Source: Corynebacterium suranareeae
Lineage (GTDB): Bacteria; Actinomycetota; Actinomycetes; Mycobacteriales; Mycobacteriaceae
Direction: 5' to 3'
Length of the DNA: 64,000 nucleotides
Assembly: GCF_002355155.1 (NCBI RefSeq)
Contig: NZ_AP017369.1
Coordinates: forward strand, 2,852,001 to 2,916,000
This document shows positions 9,216 to 18,391 of this stretch, piece by piece; within the stretch, counting starts at the first letter, position 1, and every line of letters begins with the position of its first letter. Position numbers and translations under genes: made by a program. Under the pieces are notes generated by a model. The model was not told where the DNA came from. It searched no databases and worked only from the letters and a program-made list of their open reading frames with translations.

Positions 9216-10604
9216 TTATGAACGAACCTCTGCAGGCTCAGCTTCTTGCTCGGAGACGGTTGCTTTATCAACAGCAGCGCCGCCCTTTTCTGCAGCATCC
9301 CAGACATCCTGCTCCAGAATGCCTTCGCGCTTAGCAACGATCGCAGGAACCAGAGCCTGGCCAGTCACGTTGGTTGCAGTACGACCCATATCAATGATTG
9401 GTTCGATCGCCAGCAACAGACCAACACCAGCAAGTGGCAGACCCAAGGTAGACAGAGTCAAGGTCAGCATGACGGTTGCGCCGGTGGTACCTGCAGTTGC
9501 AGCAGAACCCAAAACGGACACGATCATAATCAGTACGTAATCCATGATGCTTAAGTCAATGCCGTAGAACTGTGCCACGAAGATAGCGGCAACAGCTGGG
9601 TAGACAGCAGCGCAGCCGTCCATCTTGCTGGTCGCACCCAGTGGGATAGCAAAGGAAGCGTACGCAGATGGAACACCCAAGGACTGCTCAGTAACGCGCT
9701 GGGTAACTGGCATAACGCCCATGGAGGAACGGGTAACAAAGCCAAGGCTTGTGACAGGCCAAACGCGCTTGAAGAATCCAAGAACAGGAATTCCATTGAG
9801 CTTCAGCACGACTGGGTAGATAACGAACATGACGATTGCCAGACCAACGTAGATCGCAAGAACAAACTTGCCCAATGAGCCAAGCGCAGACCAACCATAC
9901 GTTGCAACAGCATTACCGATCAGCGCAGCGGAACCAATTGGAGCCAGGCGAATGATCCACCACAGCACGATCTGGATGATCTTGAGGAAGGACTCGGTGA
10001 ACTTCAAGAAAGGCTCAGCGGACTTGCCAGCCTTCAGAGCGGCAACACCAATCGCGATGGAGATCACCAGGATCTGCAGCACGTTGAAGGACAGGTTCAC
10101 TCCAGAGCTCTCGCTGTAAGAACCAGACAGTCCCAAAATATTCGCTGGAATAATGGACTGGATAAAGCCAAGCCAGCTGCCCACACGAGAAGGATCAGCA
10201 GCGTTGGAAGCATCAACAGTGGATCCCACACCCGGCTGCATAATCAGACCAACGGCAATACCTGCGAGCACTGAGAAGAATGCCGTAATGGCAAACCACA
10301 CAAGAGTTGATACTGCGAGACGAGCAGCGTTAGCAACCTCACGCAGCTTCGCCACGCTGGTAACTACCGCAGCGAACACTAGCGGTGGAACCATAACCTT
10401 AAGTAAGGAAACATAAGCAGAACCGACGCCACTAAGTAGACCAGTAAGCCAGCTAGCTTCACCGTCTGCAGCGCCAGTGTCCATTCCGCGGGCAACTAGT
10501 CCGAGGATAAGACCAATAATGAGGCCGGCGATGACCTGGGCACCAAAGCCTGTCAGCCAGCGAGGAAGGCCGAAGCGTCCCTTTTGTGCAGTCGCGTTAG
10601 CCAC
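9216..10604 (-). CDS. gltP: Dicarboxylate/amino acid:cation symporter (GltP type)
   Basis: A symporter of about 462 residues of the DAACS family (GltP, GltPh, DctA), importing glutamate, aspartate or C4-dicarboxylates with H+ or Na+. Seen are the eight-helix layout, the serine-rich hairpin 1 motif TRSSMGVMPVT, the TM7 signature GATSKMDGCAAVYPAVAAIF (family norm NMDGTA), the hairpin 2 SAATAGTTGATVMLTLTLSTLGLP and the TM8 EPIIDMGRTATNVTGQ. GTG 10604 is preferred to GTG 10613 because AGGAG then lies eight bases upstream. The TM7 KMDGCA in place of NMDGTA is a family-level variation that may affect ion or substrate choice. Two TAGAC-type inverted repeats lie upstream. Confidence 0.88.
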   Translation of the reverse strand: MANATAQKGRFGLPRWLTGFGAQVIAGLIIGLILGLVARGMDTGAADGEASWLTGLLSGVGSAYVSLLKVMVPPLVFAAVVTSVAKLREVANAARLAVSTLVWFAITAFFSVLAGIAVGLIMQPGVGSTVDASNAADPSRVGSWLGFIQSIIPANILGLSGSYSESSGVNLSFNVLQILVISIAIGVAALKAGKSAEPFLKFTESFLKIIQIVLWWIIRLAPIGSAALIGNAVATYGWSALGSLGKFVLAIYVGLAIVMFVIYPVVLKLNGIPVLGFFKRVWPVTSLGFVTRSSMGVMPVTQRVTEQSLGVPSAYASFAIPLGATSKMDGCAAVYPAVAAIFVAQFYGIDLSIMDYVLIMIVSVLGSAATAGTTGATVMLTLTLSTLGLPLAGVGLLLAIEPIIDMGRTATNVTGQALVPAIVAKREGILEQDVWDAAEKGGAAVDKATVSEQEAEPAEVRS

Positions 10605-10700
10605 GGGTAGCACTCCTTGAGTTGAGCGGTTGAATTGAATTCATTAACTGTAACGCTCTAGACAGAATTTTATTGCATTAGTGTGATCAAACTAACCGAT

Positions 10701-10723
10701 GTTGTCTATTTTAAATAGACAAC
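10701..10723. promoter_or_regulatory. Inverted repeat GTTGTCTATTT-n-AAATAGACAAC upstream of gltP
   Basis: Perfect 11-bp arms (10701-10711 and 10713-10723) around one base, about 100 bp upstream of gltP. The arms contain GTCTA and TAGAC, the half-sites of the McbR operator, in outward order. A strong operator candidate. Confidence 0.6.
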
Positions 10724-10772
10724 TTAGTACAGAAGTTAAGCGAAAGCCCAGCTCAGCGTCATTTCATAAAGA

Positions 10773-10788
10773 TAGACAAATAAGTCTA
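10773..10788. promoter_or_regulatory. McbR-type operator TAGAC-N6-GTCTA upstream of gltP
   Basis: TAGACAAATAAGTCTA agrees exactly with the published consensus for McbR of C. glutamicum, the repressor of sulfur and methionine genes (TAGAC-N6-GTCTA). Flanking GA/TC extend the symmetry to 20 bp. It lies about 170 bp upstream of gltP and 50 bp beyond the palindrome at 10701. Binding by McbR is inferred from the consensus alone. Confidence 0.55.
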
Positions 10789-10959
10789 TCCCCCAAGTTC
10801 TTAATTGCAGAACACGCCATTGATCTTGAAGCGTTTATCGCTTGTTTAAGGGCTCGAGATCTTCGCATGACCTTTTATATGAAGCAGCCCCTGAAAACCT
10901 CTTAAAAGCGCTTCTGGGGAGGTATGACTTTTAGGGTTCGGCGCCAAAATTTAAACCCG

Positions 10960-11089
10960 ACCAAACCAGGAGACCCAGAATCTTCAAAATCTTAAATGTT
11001 GGGTCTCTGTGTTTGGTATTGACAGCGATACACCAAACCAGGAGACCCACAAACGTCGAAAACGTGATTTCTGGGTCTCTGTGTTTGGT
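10960..11089. repeat. Tandem pair of 58-bp hairpins (ACCAAAC...GTTTGGT)
   Basis: Two units, 10960-11017 and 11032-11089, each open with accaaaccaggagaccca and close with tgggtctctgtgtttggt. The 18-nt arms are identical between units, and the 22-nt loops are equal in length but differ in sequence. Arms within a unit pair at 15 of 18 positions. They lie in the gene-free stretch 10605-11275, 14 bp apart. Confidence 0.75.
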
Positions 11090-11220
11090 CTTATGCCACC
11101 AAGGACACGACCAAGCACACGAACACCTAAACCCACACGAGGCAAACAGCTATTTCAGCACTAATGTGGCTCAAGTCGGATCCCACCGCGAATGTCCCAC
11201 CCCACATACCTCTTGACACA

Positions 11221-11259
11221 AAGATGGGGCCTTCCACAACATTTGGAAGGCCCCATCTT
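11221..11259. terminator. Terminator of the ABC exporter operon
   Basis: A 16-bp perfect stem aagatggggccttcca (11221-11236) / tggaaggccccatctt (11244-11259), located 16 bp beyond the permease stop on the minus strand. Confidence 0.85.
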
Positions 11260-11275
11260 TTACTAAGCACGAACG

Positions 11276-13837
11276 CTAGTCCGTGATTGCATCCAACGGT
11301 GGTGTTCTGGACGCCTTAACGGCAGGCCATAGTGCGGCAACAACTCCCACTACGGCAGAACCAACAAGCATCAACAAAACCTGATCCCATGGGACTGAGA
11401 CTGGGGCATCAAGGCCTTCGCCTGACATCACTGTTACAAACGCCCAGCCCAATCCAAGACCAATGGCAATACCAATCACGGCACCATAGATTGCGATCTG
11501 CACCGATTCGAGGGTGATCATGGTTCGGATCTGTCCCCTCTTCACACCAACTGCGCGGAGCATTCCGATTTCTTGGCGGCGTTCAATGACGTTCAATGCA
11601 AGAGTGTTGATGATGCCGATGACCGCAACGATCACGGACAGCGCGAGCAATGCGTACAAGATGTTCATCATCGTATCGATTATGGCGACAGTTTCACCCG
11701 CGTATTCAGTTGCCGATTTCACTGAAATAACAATGTAATCAGCCACTGCCTCTTCCAGGTTGGTGCGCAGCTGCTCTTGATCAAAGCCTTCTTCGCCGTC
11801 AACCAGCATCATCTGTGGCACGCCTTGGTCAGCAACAGGAGTATCTGCAAAGGAGCTGTCGGAAATCATCATATTGCCAACTGCGTCATTTCCCGTGAAG
11901 GTACCAAGCAGTTCTACCTCGCCTATTTGCTGTCCCGCAGCTTCCAAAGACAAAGTATCGCCGACTTCCCAACCATTTTGCTCTGCAAAGGCCTGGGTAG
12001 CCACGAAACCGGGGTTGCTTAAGTCCAGGGAACCATCGATGCTTTCGGTGCTGATGACTTTGCTCAAGTCACCGTCGCCGGTAAAGCTAAGAGCTTGTCC
12101 GAACTGGCTGTATGACGCTTGTCCCTCGACTGATGCTGAGTTCATGGAAACCATCACAACATCGGCTACGCCTTCAGCATCTCGGACATCGTTTACTGAT
12201 TCCTTCGGCATGGTGATGGCACCATTGGTTGGTCCCTGCAGGATGTAATCAGCGGTGTATTGCTCTTCCATCATGTCGGACACAGCGTCTTTCATTGTCG
12301 CTGACAACATGCCAATGGCAGTCACGAGTGCAATACCCAGGGTCAACGCGAATGCGGTGGTTGCTGTACGGCGTGGATTTCGTTTGGAGTTGGTTGCCGC
12401 CAAACTTCCCACGCTGGCAAAAGGTGCACCTAGGATCCTGCCCAATCCACCCACAACTGGCATGGATAGCGCTGGAGAGAAGAAGAATGTGCCGACGATG
12501 ACAAACAGTGCACCTGCACCAACCAGGATGGAACGGGTTCCGGTGGAGGAATCTGTCATCATTGCGCCAGCGACGGCAAAAATAATTCCTAATGCCAAGA
12601 TGATGCCACCGGTGATGGTGCGTCCCATCATGGAACGCACGGTGGTGGTTTCCATGTTGCGCATTGCTTCCACAGGTTTTACTTCACCTGCACGTCGTGC
12701 CGGAGCCCACGCGCTGATAATCGTGACCACTGTGCCCAATACAAGTGCGGTGATTACTGCACTTGGTGTCAGCCCAACGCTAGAGCCCATCGGCATGCCA
12801 AAGTTGTTGAGCACTGCCGAAATAATGGCGACAAGTCCCATGCCACCAAGCACACCCAGCGCTGAGCCAAAGAGTCCAACGATACTTGCTTCGAGCACGA
12901 CAGATCTGGTGATTTGTCCAGGTGATGCACCCAATGCGCGCAGTAAGGCAAATTCACGCATGCGCTGCGCCACGATCATGGAGAAGGTGTTGGCAATGAT
13001 GAATGTGCCAACGAGCAACGCAATCAGGCCGAAGGCAACGAGGAAGTACTGCACGAAGCTTAGGGCTTGCGTGATCATTCCTGTGGCTTGTTCGACTAAT
13101 GCTTCGCCAGTTTCTACATCAAAATTAGGGCCTAGTTCGGAGGAGAGGGCGTCGACAAGCGCCTGTGGCGTGGTGCCTTCTGCAGCCGACAAGGTTACGC
13201 CGGGGACGGTAACCCCGTCGGTGTAGCGCTCCAGGTAGCCGTCCTCGGACATCATGAGGTTCAGTGCGCTTGCTGAATCCGTTTCGGTGCTGGTCAGGCC
13301 TGTAATGGAGACGTTGTAGCGGCCGCTGGAATCAACGACGAGGATGGAATCACCTACACCTAGACCATTGGCTTCGGCTCCTGCTTGGGAGGCAAGCACT
13401 TCTTCAGTGCCGGTTGGCGCATCGCCTTCAACTAGCTCCGGGGCTTTCGCCACCGCCTGCTCAGCGTCATAATAAATGCTTAAGCTGGAACCGCCTGTAG
13501 TTTGAATGGCTTTGGAATCACCATCGGCTAACACGACAGATTGTGATGCATTGATATTGACGTTGCTCACACGCTCATCCGCACGCAAAGACTCCACTGT
13601 CTCAACGGGGACACCTTGAACATCGGATTCAGCGCTTGCTGAAACAACCACGTCCACGCCGTCGAAGCTGCTGGAAATGGCCTCATCAAACGTCGAGGAC
13701 AACGCATTGGTAAACATCATGGCACCTGAAACAAACGAGGTACCAAGCACAACAGCTAAAACTGTAAGAAACAGCCTAACTTTGTGCGCGCCAATATTGC
13801 GCAGACTGATTCTGCGCATTGTGGAACGGGAATTCAT
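11276..13837 (-). CDS. ABC transporter permease, MacB/FtsX family (duplicated domain)
   Basis: An 853-residue permease with two FtsX-type halves. Each half has a long extracytoplasmic region (MacB periplasmic-core-like, about 45-240 and 510-690) and a three-helix FtsX block: FGLIALLVGTFIIANTFSMIVAQRMREFALLRALGASPGQI in the first, ALSVIVAVIGIINTLALNVIERRQEIGMLRAVGVKRGQI in the second. An extra helix pair occurs near 400-460. The layout (first helix, extracytoplasmic domain, FtsX block, twice) is typical of Gram-positive lipoprotein or peptide exporters and envelope-stress systems. Start and stop overlap (TAATG) with the upstream ATPase gene, so they form one transporter. Substrate unknown. Confidence 0.88.
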   Translation of the reverse strand: MNSRSTMRRISLRNIGAHKVRLFLTVLAVVLGTSFVSGAMMFTNALSSTFDEAISSSFDGVDVVVSASAESDVQGVPVETVESLRADERVSNVNINASQSVVLADGDSKAIQTTGGSSLSIYYDAEQAVAKAPELVEGDAPTGTEEVLASQAGAEANGLGVGDSILVVDSSGRYNVSITGLTSTETDSASALNLMMSEDGYLERYTDGVTVPGVTLSAAEGTTPQALVDALSSELGPNFDVETGEALVEQATGMITQALSFVQYFLVAFGLIALLVGTFIIANTFSMIVAQRMREFALLRALGASPGQITRSVVLEASIVGLFGSALGVLGGMGLVAIISAVLNNFGMPMGSSVGLTPSAVITALVLGTVVTIISAWAPARRAGEVKPVEAMRNMETTTVRSMMGRTITGGIILALGIIFAVAGAMMTDSSTGTRSILVGAGALFVIVGTFFFSPALSMPVVGGLGRILGAPFASVGSLAATNSKRNPRRTATTAFALTLGIALVTAIGMLSATMKDAVSDMMEEQYTADYILQGPTNGAITMPKESVNDVRDAEGVADVVMVSMNSASVEGQASYSQFGQALSFTGDGDLSKVISTESIDGSLDLSNPGFVATQAFAEQNGWEVGDTLSLEAAGQQIGEVELLGTFTGNDAVGNMMISDSSFADTPVADQGVPQMMLVDGEEGFDQEQLRTNLEEAVADYIVISVKSATEYAGETVAIIDTMMNILYALLALSVIVAVIGIINTLALNVIERRQEIGMLRAVGVKRGQIRTMITLESVQIAIYGAVIGIAIGLGLGWAFVTVMSGEGLDAPVSVPWDQVLLMLVGSAVVGVVAALWPAVKASRTPPLDAITD

Positions 13838-14691
13838 TAGGCAATATCCTCAATTCCGTTCATCGTGGCCAAGATGTCTTCGATGGTGGGATCAAACAGC
13901 TCATTGACAATGCGACCATCCGCCAAGAAAATCACACGATCTGCATAAGAAGCTGCTTTAGCATCGTGGGTCACGATCACGACTGTTTGATCATCCTGAT
14001 CCACAGCGGTGCGCAAAATATCTAGTACTTCCTTGGAAGAGTTGGAATCCAAGTTACCGGTTGGTTCATCACCGAAAATGATTTCTGGGCGTGAGACCAA
14101 TGCGCGAGCACACGCCACACGCTGCTGCTGACCACCCGAGAGTTCTGCAGGACGGTGCTTCAGGCGTTCCGTCAACCCCAGGCGCGAAGTGATCTCATCA
14201 AACCACGCCTGATCAATCTTTCGACCAGCAATATCAGTGGGAAGCGTAATGTTTTCCGATGCAGTCAACGTAGGAACCAGGTTGAACGACTGGAAGATAA
14301 AGCCCAAACGATCACGACGCAACGACGTCATCTCTTTATCCTTCAGAACGGAAAGATCCGTATCCCCGATAAACGCAGAACCCCCGGTGGCAGCGTCAAG
14401 GCCAGCCATGCAGTGCATCAACGTTGATTTGCCAGAACCTGAAGGGCCCATGATGGCGGTAAATTTGTTCTTTTCAAATTCCACATTAACGTGATCCAGC
14501 GCGGTAACGGTGGTATCACCTTGGCCATATGCCTTGTAGAGACTTACTGCGCGTGCAGCAGCTTCACCGGTCTTGTGGTTTACAGGATGGGTGGAGCCAA
14601 TGTCAGTTTCTGGTGTAAAAGAAGAGTCCCAGTTTTCTTTTGCACCATTATCTGAATTGTTGGCAGGTGTGCTCGCGGCAGGGTTACTCAT
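13837..14691 (-). CDS. ABC transporter ATP-binding protein (LolD/MacB type)
   Basis: A 284-residue ATPase with an N-terminal extension of about 45 polar residues before the ABC domain. Motifs are Walker A GPSGSGKST, the Q-loop in GFIFQSFNLVPTLTASENI, signature LSGGQQQRVACARAL, Walker B EIIFGDEPTGNLDS and the H-loop VIVTHD. It belongs to the 3.A.1.122/125 (MacB, LolD) group and partners the permease whose start overlaps its stop by one base. No histidine kinase or response regulator lies next to the pair, unlike many bacitracin-type exporters of this group. Confidence 0.9.
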   Translation of the reverse strand: MSNPAASTPANNSDNGAKENWDSSFTPETDIGSTHPVNHKTGEAAARAVSLYKAYGQGDTTVTALDHVNVEFEKNKFTAIMGPSGSGKSTLMHCMAGLDAATGGSAFIGDTDLSVLKDKEMTSLRRDRLGFIFQSFNLVPTLTASENITLPTDIAGRKIDQAWFDEITSRLGLTERLKHRPAELSGGQQQRVACARALVSRPEIIFGDEPTGNLDSNSSKEVLDILRTAVDQDDQTVVIVTHDAKAASYADRVIFLADGRIVNELFDPTIEDILATMNGIEDIA

Positions 14692-14872
14692 GAACTACGA
14701 CGCTTTCCTTAAAATCATTTGTGAAAATGTCAGACTACTCAACACAGCAGCCCAGGTACTCCTGCCAGGGTACCGGAGCCATGCGACATATAAATCAGGG
14801 AAGACCCCCAATACCGCAGCGCCCTGAGTAAAGTCTCAGGCGTCATAGTGCTTTTCGACGCCACCCTCCTCT

Positions 14873-16534
14873 TTAGTCCACCTGTGCAGCCACAAAATCA
14901 CGCAATGCCTTCTTATCGATCTTGTCGATCTTGGTCATCGGAATGTGATCAACCACGATGATTTTGGCGGGGTGTTTAAATCTGGCAACGCCAAACGCAT
15001 CAAGATGTTCAGTAGTCTCAGAAACTGTTAAGGTTGTGCGCCCGGAAAGCTCTACGACAAGGCAGACATCTTCGTGCAAAACCGGATGGGACATAGCCAC
15101 AACAGCGGCCCTTGAGACACCGTCAATGTAGTAGATGAATGATTCGATTTCCTCCGCCGAGATCTTTTCACCACCGCGGTTAATAATGTCTTTGTTTCGA
15201 CCATGCACCACAATATTTCCGTCTGGGCGGCGGTGAATGACATCGCCGGAGGCATACCAACCATCGTGGAATGATTTTTCATTAGCTTCCGGGTTGGCGA
15301 AGTATCCTCGTGGGGTATATGGCCCGCGAGTTAAAATTTCACCTTCTTCACCCGGCGCGACATCTTCGAAGTGCTCATTGACCACTCGGACTTCATCTGC
15401 TGGGGAGATCGGGCGACCCTGGGTGGTGTTGATGACCACCTCGGAATCATCCAGCCTGGTCATATTGATTAAGCCTTCGGCCATACCGAACACTTGCTGT
15501 AGTTGGGCACCCAGCAGGCTGTTTACTTTAATGGCCAAAGAATCTGGCATCCGCGATCCACCCACCTGCAGGGTTTTCAGGCTGGTTAGATCCCCTGTGT
15601 GTTCTTGTTGCTGGTAGTCAATCCACGACTGTGCAACCGCAGGGACTAATGCGGTATGGGTTACCCCATACTTTTTAATAATTGGGAACACTTTCTGTGG
15701 ATTCGGGCTTGCTGTTATCACCGTTTTAGCACCCGATAGTAAAGCGCCCAACACACCTGGGCAGGCCAAAGGAAAATTGTGGCTAATGGGCATGACCGCT
15801 AGGAACACATCTTGGTGTGTGAATTGGTTGATTTTTAGCGATGCTTTGGCGTTGTACACATAGTCGTTGTGTGTACGCACGATTAGTTTGGGCACTCCCG
15901 TGGTGCCGCCAGAAAGCAGAAATAGTGCGGGTTGATCTGCGGGTGGGTCAAGGGCATCGAAACGCTGGCGAAGGGGTTCCACCTCGTTGGGGTGCGGCGC
16001 AGCCAGCAACTCTTTGAGGTTTAGTTGCCCTGGGTTGGGGTCACCATCGATGATCACCATCTCCAGGTTGGGTACTTCTTGTGAAAGCTTTTCGCCCAGT
16101 TCACGGTGATCAAATCCACGCACCACATCGGCACTGATATAGGCCCGTGCGCCTGACGATGATGCCAGGGTTTTAAGTTCAAAATGTCGGTGGCTTGGCA
16201 ACGCTAAGACTGGAAGAATACCGGCCCGTAGCATTCCCAACAGCAGCACGATAAATGATGCTGTGTTAGGCAATGCGATTATTGCTCGGTCACCGGGTTG
16301 AAAACCAAGCTGTAATAAACGGGCAGCTGTTGCATCTGCACGTTGGGTAAGTTGTGCAAAGGTGAGGTTAATTCCATGATCAGGATCAACAAGCGCGATT
16401 CGTTGGGGGAAGTTGTCGGCAACGGCAAAGATCTGTTCACCAAGGCTCCGGTTTTCCCAATAACCTGCTGCTAGATATTCCTTTTCTAGCTCTACAGGCC
16501 AGCGAGTGATACCAGATTCAATTTCCGCCAACAT
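14873..16534 (-). CDS. Aryl acid-AMP ligase (2,3-dihydroxybenzoate/salicylate-AMP ligase type)
   Basis: A 553-residue adenylate-forming enzyme of the ANL superfamily, closest in motif pattern to stand-alone aryl-acid AMP ligases (DhbE/EntE, salicylyl-AMP ligase). Core motifs are LLSGGTTGVPKLIVRTHNDY (A3), the aromatic pocket MPISHNFPLACPGVLG, QVFGMAEGLINMTRLDD (A5), YASGDVIHRRPDGNIVVHGRNKDIINRGGEKISAEEIE (A7-A8) and the A10 lysine in PMTKIDKIDKKALRDF. No carrier-protein gene is nearby, which argues against siderophore synthesis. It ends the operon with the CoA synthetase and flavin hydroxylase, so it probably activates salicylate or a close analogue to the acyl-AMP. Confidence 0.85.
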   Translation of the reverse strand: MLAEIESGITRWPVELEKEYLAAGYWENRSLGEQIFAVADNFPQRIALVDPDHGINLTFAQLTQRADATAARLLQLGFQPGDRAIIALPNTASFIVLLLGMLRAGILPVLALPSHRHFELKTLASSSGARAYISADVVRGFDHRELGEKLSQEVPNLEMVIIDGDPNPGQLNLKELLAAPHPNEVEPLRQRFDALDPPADQPALFLLSGGTTGVPKLIVRTHNDYVYNAKASLKINQFTHQDVFLAVMPISHNFPLACPGVLGALLSGAKTVITASPNPQKVFPIIKKYGVTHTALVPAVAQSWIDYQQQEHTGDLTSLKTLQVGGSRMPDSLAIKVNSLLGAQLQQVFGMAEGLINMTRLDDSEVVINTTQGRPISPADEVRVVNEHFEDVAPGEEGEILTRGPYTPRGYFANPEANEKSFHDGWYASGDVIHRRPDGNIVVHGRNKDIINRGGEKISAEEIESFIYYIDGVSRAAVVAMSHPVLHEDVCLVVELSGRTTLTVSETTEHLDAFGVARFKHPAKIIVVDHIPMTKIDKIDKKALRDFVAAQVD

Positions 16535-16587
16535 TGCCCCTCAATCTCCTTACATTGTCGAGCTCTTTCACTCATATGTCATGGGTT

Positions 16588-18390
16588 TTAATTCCTGTAT
16601 ATGATTTCGGCGGTACCGAATTTCAATCCTTGCGCTGTCACCGATACCGGTTTGAGCGTGATGTGATCAATGTCTTCATTATCCGCAATTTTTTGACCCA
16701 GCGTTGCCAAAATTTCTGCCAATTCAGCTGGATTTACCTTGGAGTGGCCTTCTGCGTCATGGAGCAACTGCGATCCAGAAATTGTTCGAATAACACGATC
16801 AGCATCTGCTTCAGACACCTCATGAAGGTGGATCACCGGCTGGGACACTAGCTCAGCGGTGCCTGCCAGATTACAGGTAACAACTGGCCCAAAAACAGGG
16901 TCGCGGTGTGCGCCAAGTACTAGTTGTACATCGGATGCCGGGATTGGTTGGGGGGAGGCGTCGAAAAGCGAAGATGCTAGTGTGCTGCTTGCCGCAACCT
17001 GGGGCTGCGCGGAGGCCCACTGCGCATGCCCATCCCTGGCCAAGGCTTTGACTCCGCGTGCCACGGCGGTTGGCCCAAGCACCATGGGGATGCGTTTTGC
17101 GCGGGCATCGGCGATGACTTTGTCCGTTGAGCTAGTTATCGAATCTGTTCCCAGTACGACTGGAAGCTTTCCCAAAGCGCCGGATTCTTCCACTGCGGTG
17201 GGCAAATGCACCAACGATTCCACGATGCTGTACACACCCAGTGCACTGACCCCTGGATCATTGATCACAGCTTTCATGACTTCCCAGAAGTTAATTGCCG
17301 GACGTCCAGTATCCACTGGGTTGTGCTGGAAAGTCATCGGTGGCAGCAGCGATTCAACCTGGTCGATTGTCTCTTGCCTAAGCTGCGTGAATCGGGTTGC
17401 GGCATTGAGCAAGTGATCATGCATGATCAACCCTGTGCCGGCTTGACCAGTTAGCAACGCAATTCCAGGATCACGCTGCGGTGCAAGACGTTGGTGCTCT
17501 AGCGCAATCGCCATTTCCACCATTTCTTGTTCATCTTCAGCAATTACCGCACCTGCTTGCTCCAAAACAGAACGCGTTGCATGCCAGGAAGTAGCCAAAG
17601 ATCCGGTGTGGCGCTCGGCGAATTCCTTAATGTCATGCTTGCCGATCACCATGGCAACAACTGGTTTCTTCTCCACGGCGCGGCGCACCGCGGAAACAAG
17701 CCGGGGGCCATCTGGAATGGTCTCCAGGTGCAAAATGATGACGTTGGTGTTGTCATCCTCAGCTAAATAATCAACGATGTCGGCAGAGGTAACCCCTACT
17801 CCACCGCCGATTCCCACACCTGCGCTGATGCCAACGCCGCTGCGCTGCAGGCGGAAACACGTTGCATGGTTAACACCGCCAGAGGCTGAAACCACGCCAA
17901 TATTTCCGCTAGGGATCTCTGCTACACCAGGCACAAAGCTTGCGTGCAAGCCAATCCCAGGAACAAAGTACCCGGAAGTATTTGGCCCCAGAATGATAAT
18001 TCCGGTTTCTTTAGCTGCTTGCTGCATCTCCTCTTCATACTGATAGCCCTCGCCTTGAGCTTCCGCGAAACCACCAGCGCACAGCAATGCAGCCTTGACG
18101 CCACCTTTCGCGCAATCAGCCAACGACGCGGCCGTTGCCCCAGCTGGGATGCACAAAATTGCTAAATCAATTGGATGACCTGCAGCTGTCGATGCTTCCT
18201 CAACGCTGGTATACATCCCTTCGCCACCGCGTGGATTGATCAAAAACACCGGCGCATCGTAGCTAGACATTGCCTGCGCCATGACAGATCCCAGTTTTCC
18301 AGGGCTTGTGGATGCACCAATGATCGCCACACTTGATGGCTTCATCAGTGGCTGAAGTTGTTGTGTCATCGATATATTTGCAGTGGTCAT
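16588..18390 (-). CDS. ADP-forming-type acyl-CoA synthetase with truncated ATP-grasp domain
   Basis: A protein of about 600 residues starting at ATG 18390 (MTTANIS), one base after the hydroxylase stop, with GGGAGAG as ribosome site. An upstream in-frame start at 18423 is less likely. The order is CoA-binding Rossmann domain (VAIIGASTSPGKLGSVM), ligase-CoA domains with GILGPNTSGY-like IILGPNTSGYF, the conserved histidine in RHTGSLA, and a C-terminal ATP-grasp_5 tail (LVLGAHRDPVFGPVV to LKPVSVTAQG). About 100 residues expected between these, the N-terminal half of ATP-grasp with its nucleotide-binding lysine, are missing. Full-length relatives are about 700 residues. This suggests it transfers an acyl group from the ligase-made acyl-AMP to CoA rather than using ATP (inference). 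Confidence 0.8.
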   Translation of the reverse strand: MTTANISMTQQLQPLMKPSSVAIIGASTSPGKLGSVMAQAMSSYDAPVFLINPRGGEGMYTSVEEASTAAGHPIDLAILCIPAGATAASLADCAKGGVKAALLCAGGFAEAQGEGYQYEEEMQQAAKETGIIILGPNTSGYFVPGIGLHASFVPGVAEIPSGNIGVVSASGGVNHATCFRLQRSGVGISAGVGIGGGVGVTSADIVDYLAEDDNTNVIILHLETIPDGPRLVSAVRRAVEKKPVVAMVIGKHDIKEFAERHTGSLATSWHATRSVLEQAGAVIAEDEQEMVEMAIALEHQRLAPQRDPGIALLTGQAGTGLIMHDHLLNAATRFTQLRQETIDQVESLLPPMTFQHNPVDTGRPAINFWEVMKAVINDPGVSALGVYSIVESLVHLPTAVEESGALGKLPVVLGTDSITSSTDKVIADARAKRIPMVLGPTAVARGVKALARDGHAQWASAQPQVAASSTLASSLFDASPQPIPASDVQLVLGAHRDPVFGPVVTCNLAGTAELVSQPVIHLHEVSEADADRVIRTISGSQLLHDAEGHSKVNPAELAEILATLGQKIADNEDIDHITLKPVSVTAQGLKFGTAEIIYRN

Positions 18391-18391
18391 C

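Noticed and set aside
12255..13226. 323-codon open frame opposite the ABC permease
   Set aside because: It is the antisense frame of a well-supported permease gene, with composition typical of a shadow frame (Ser/Thr/Pro-rich, no domain).
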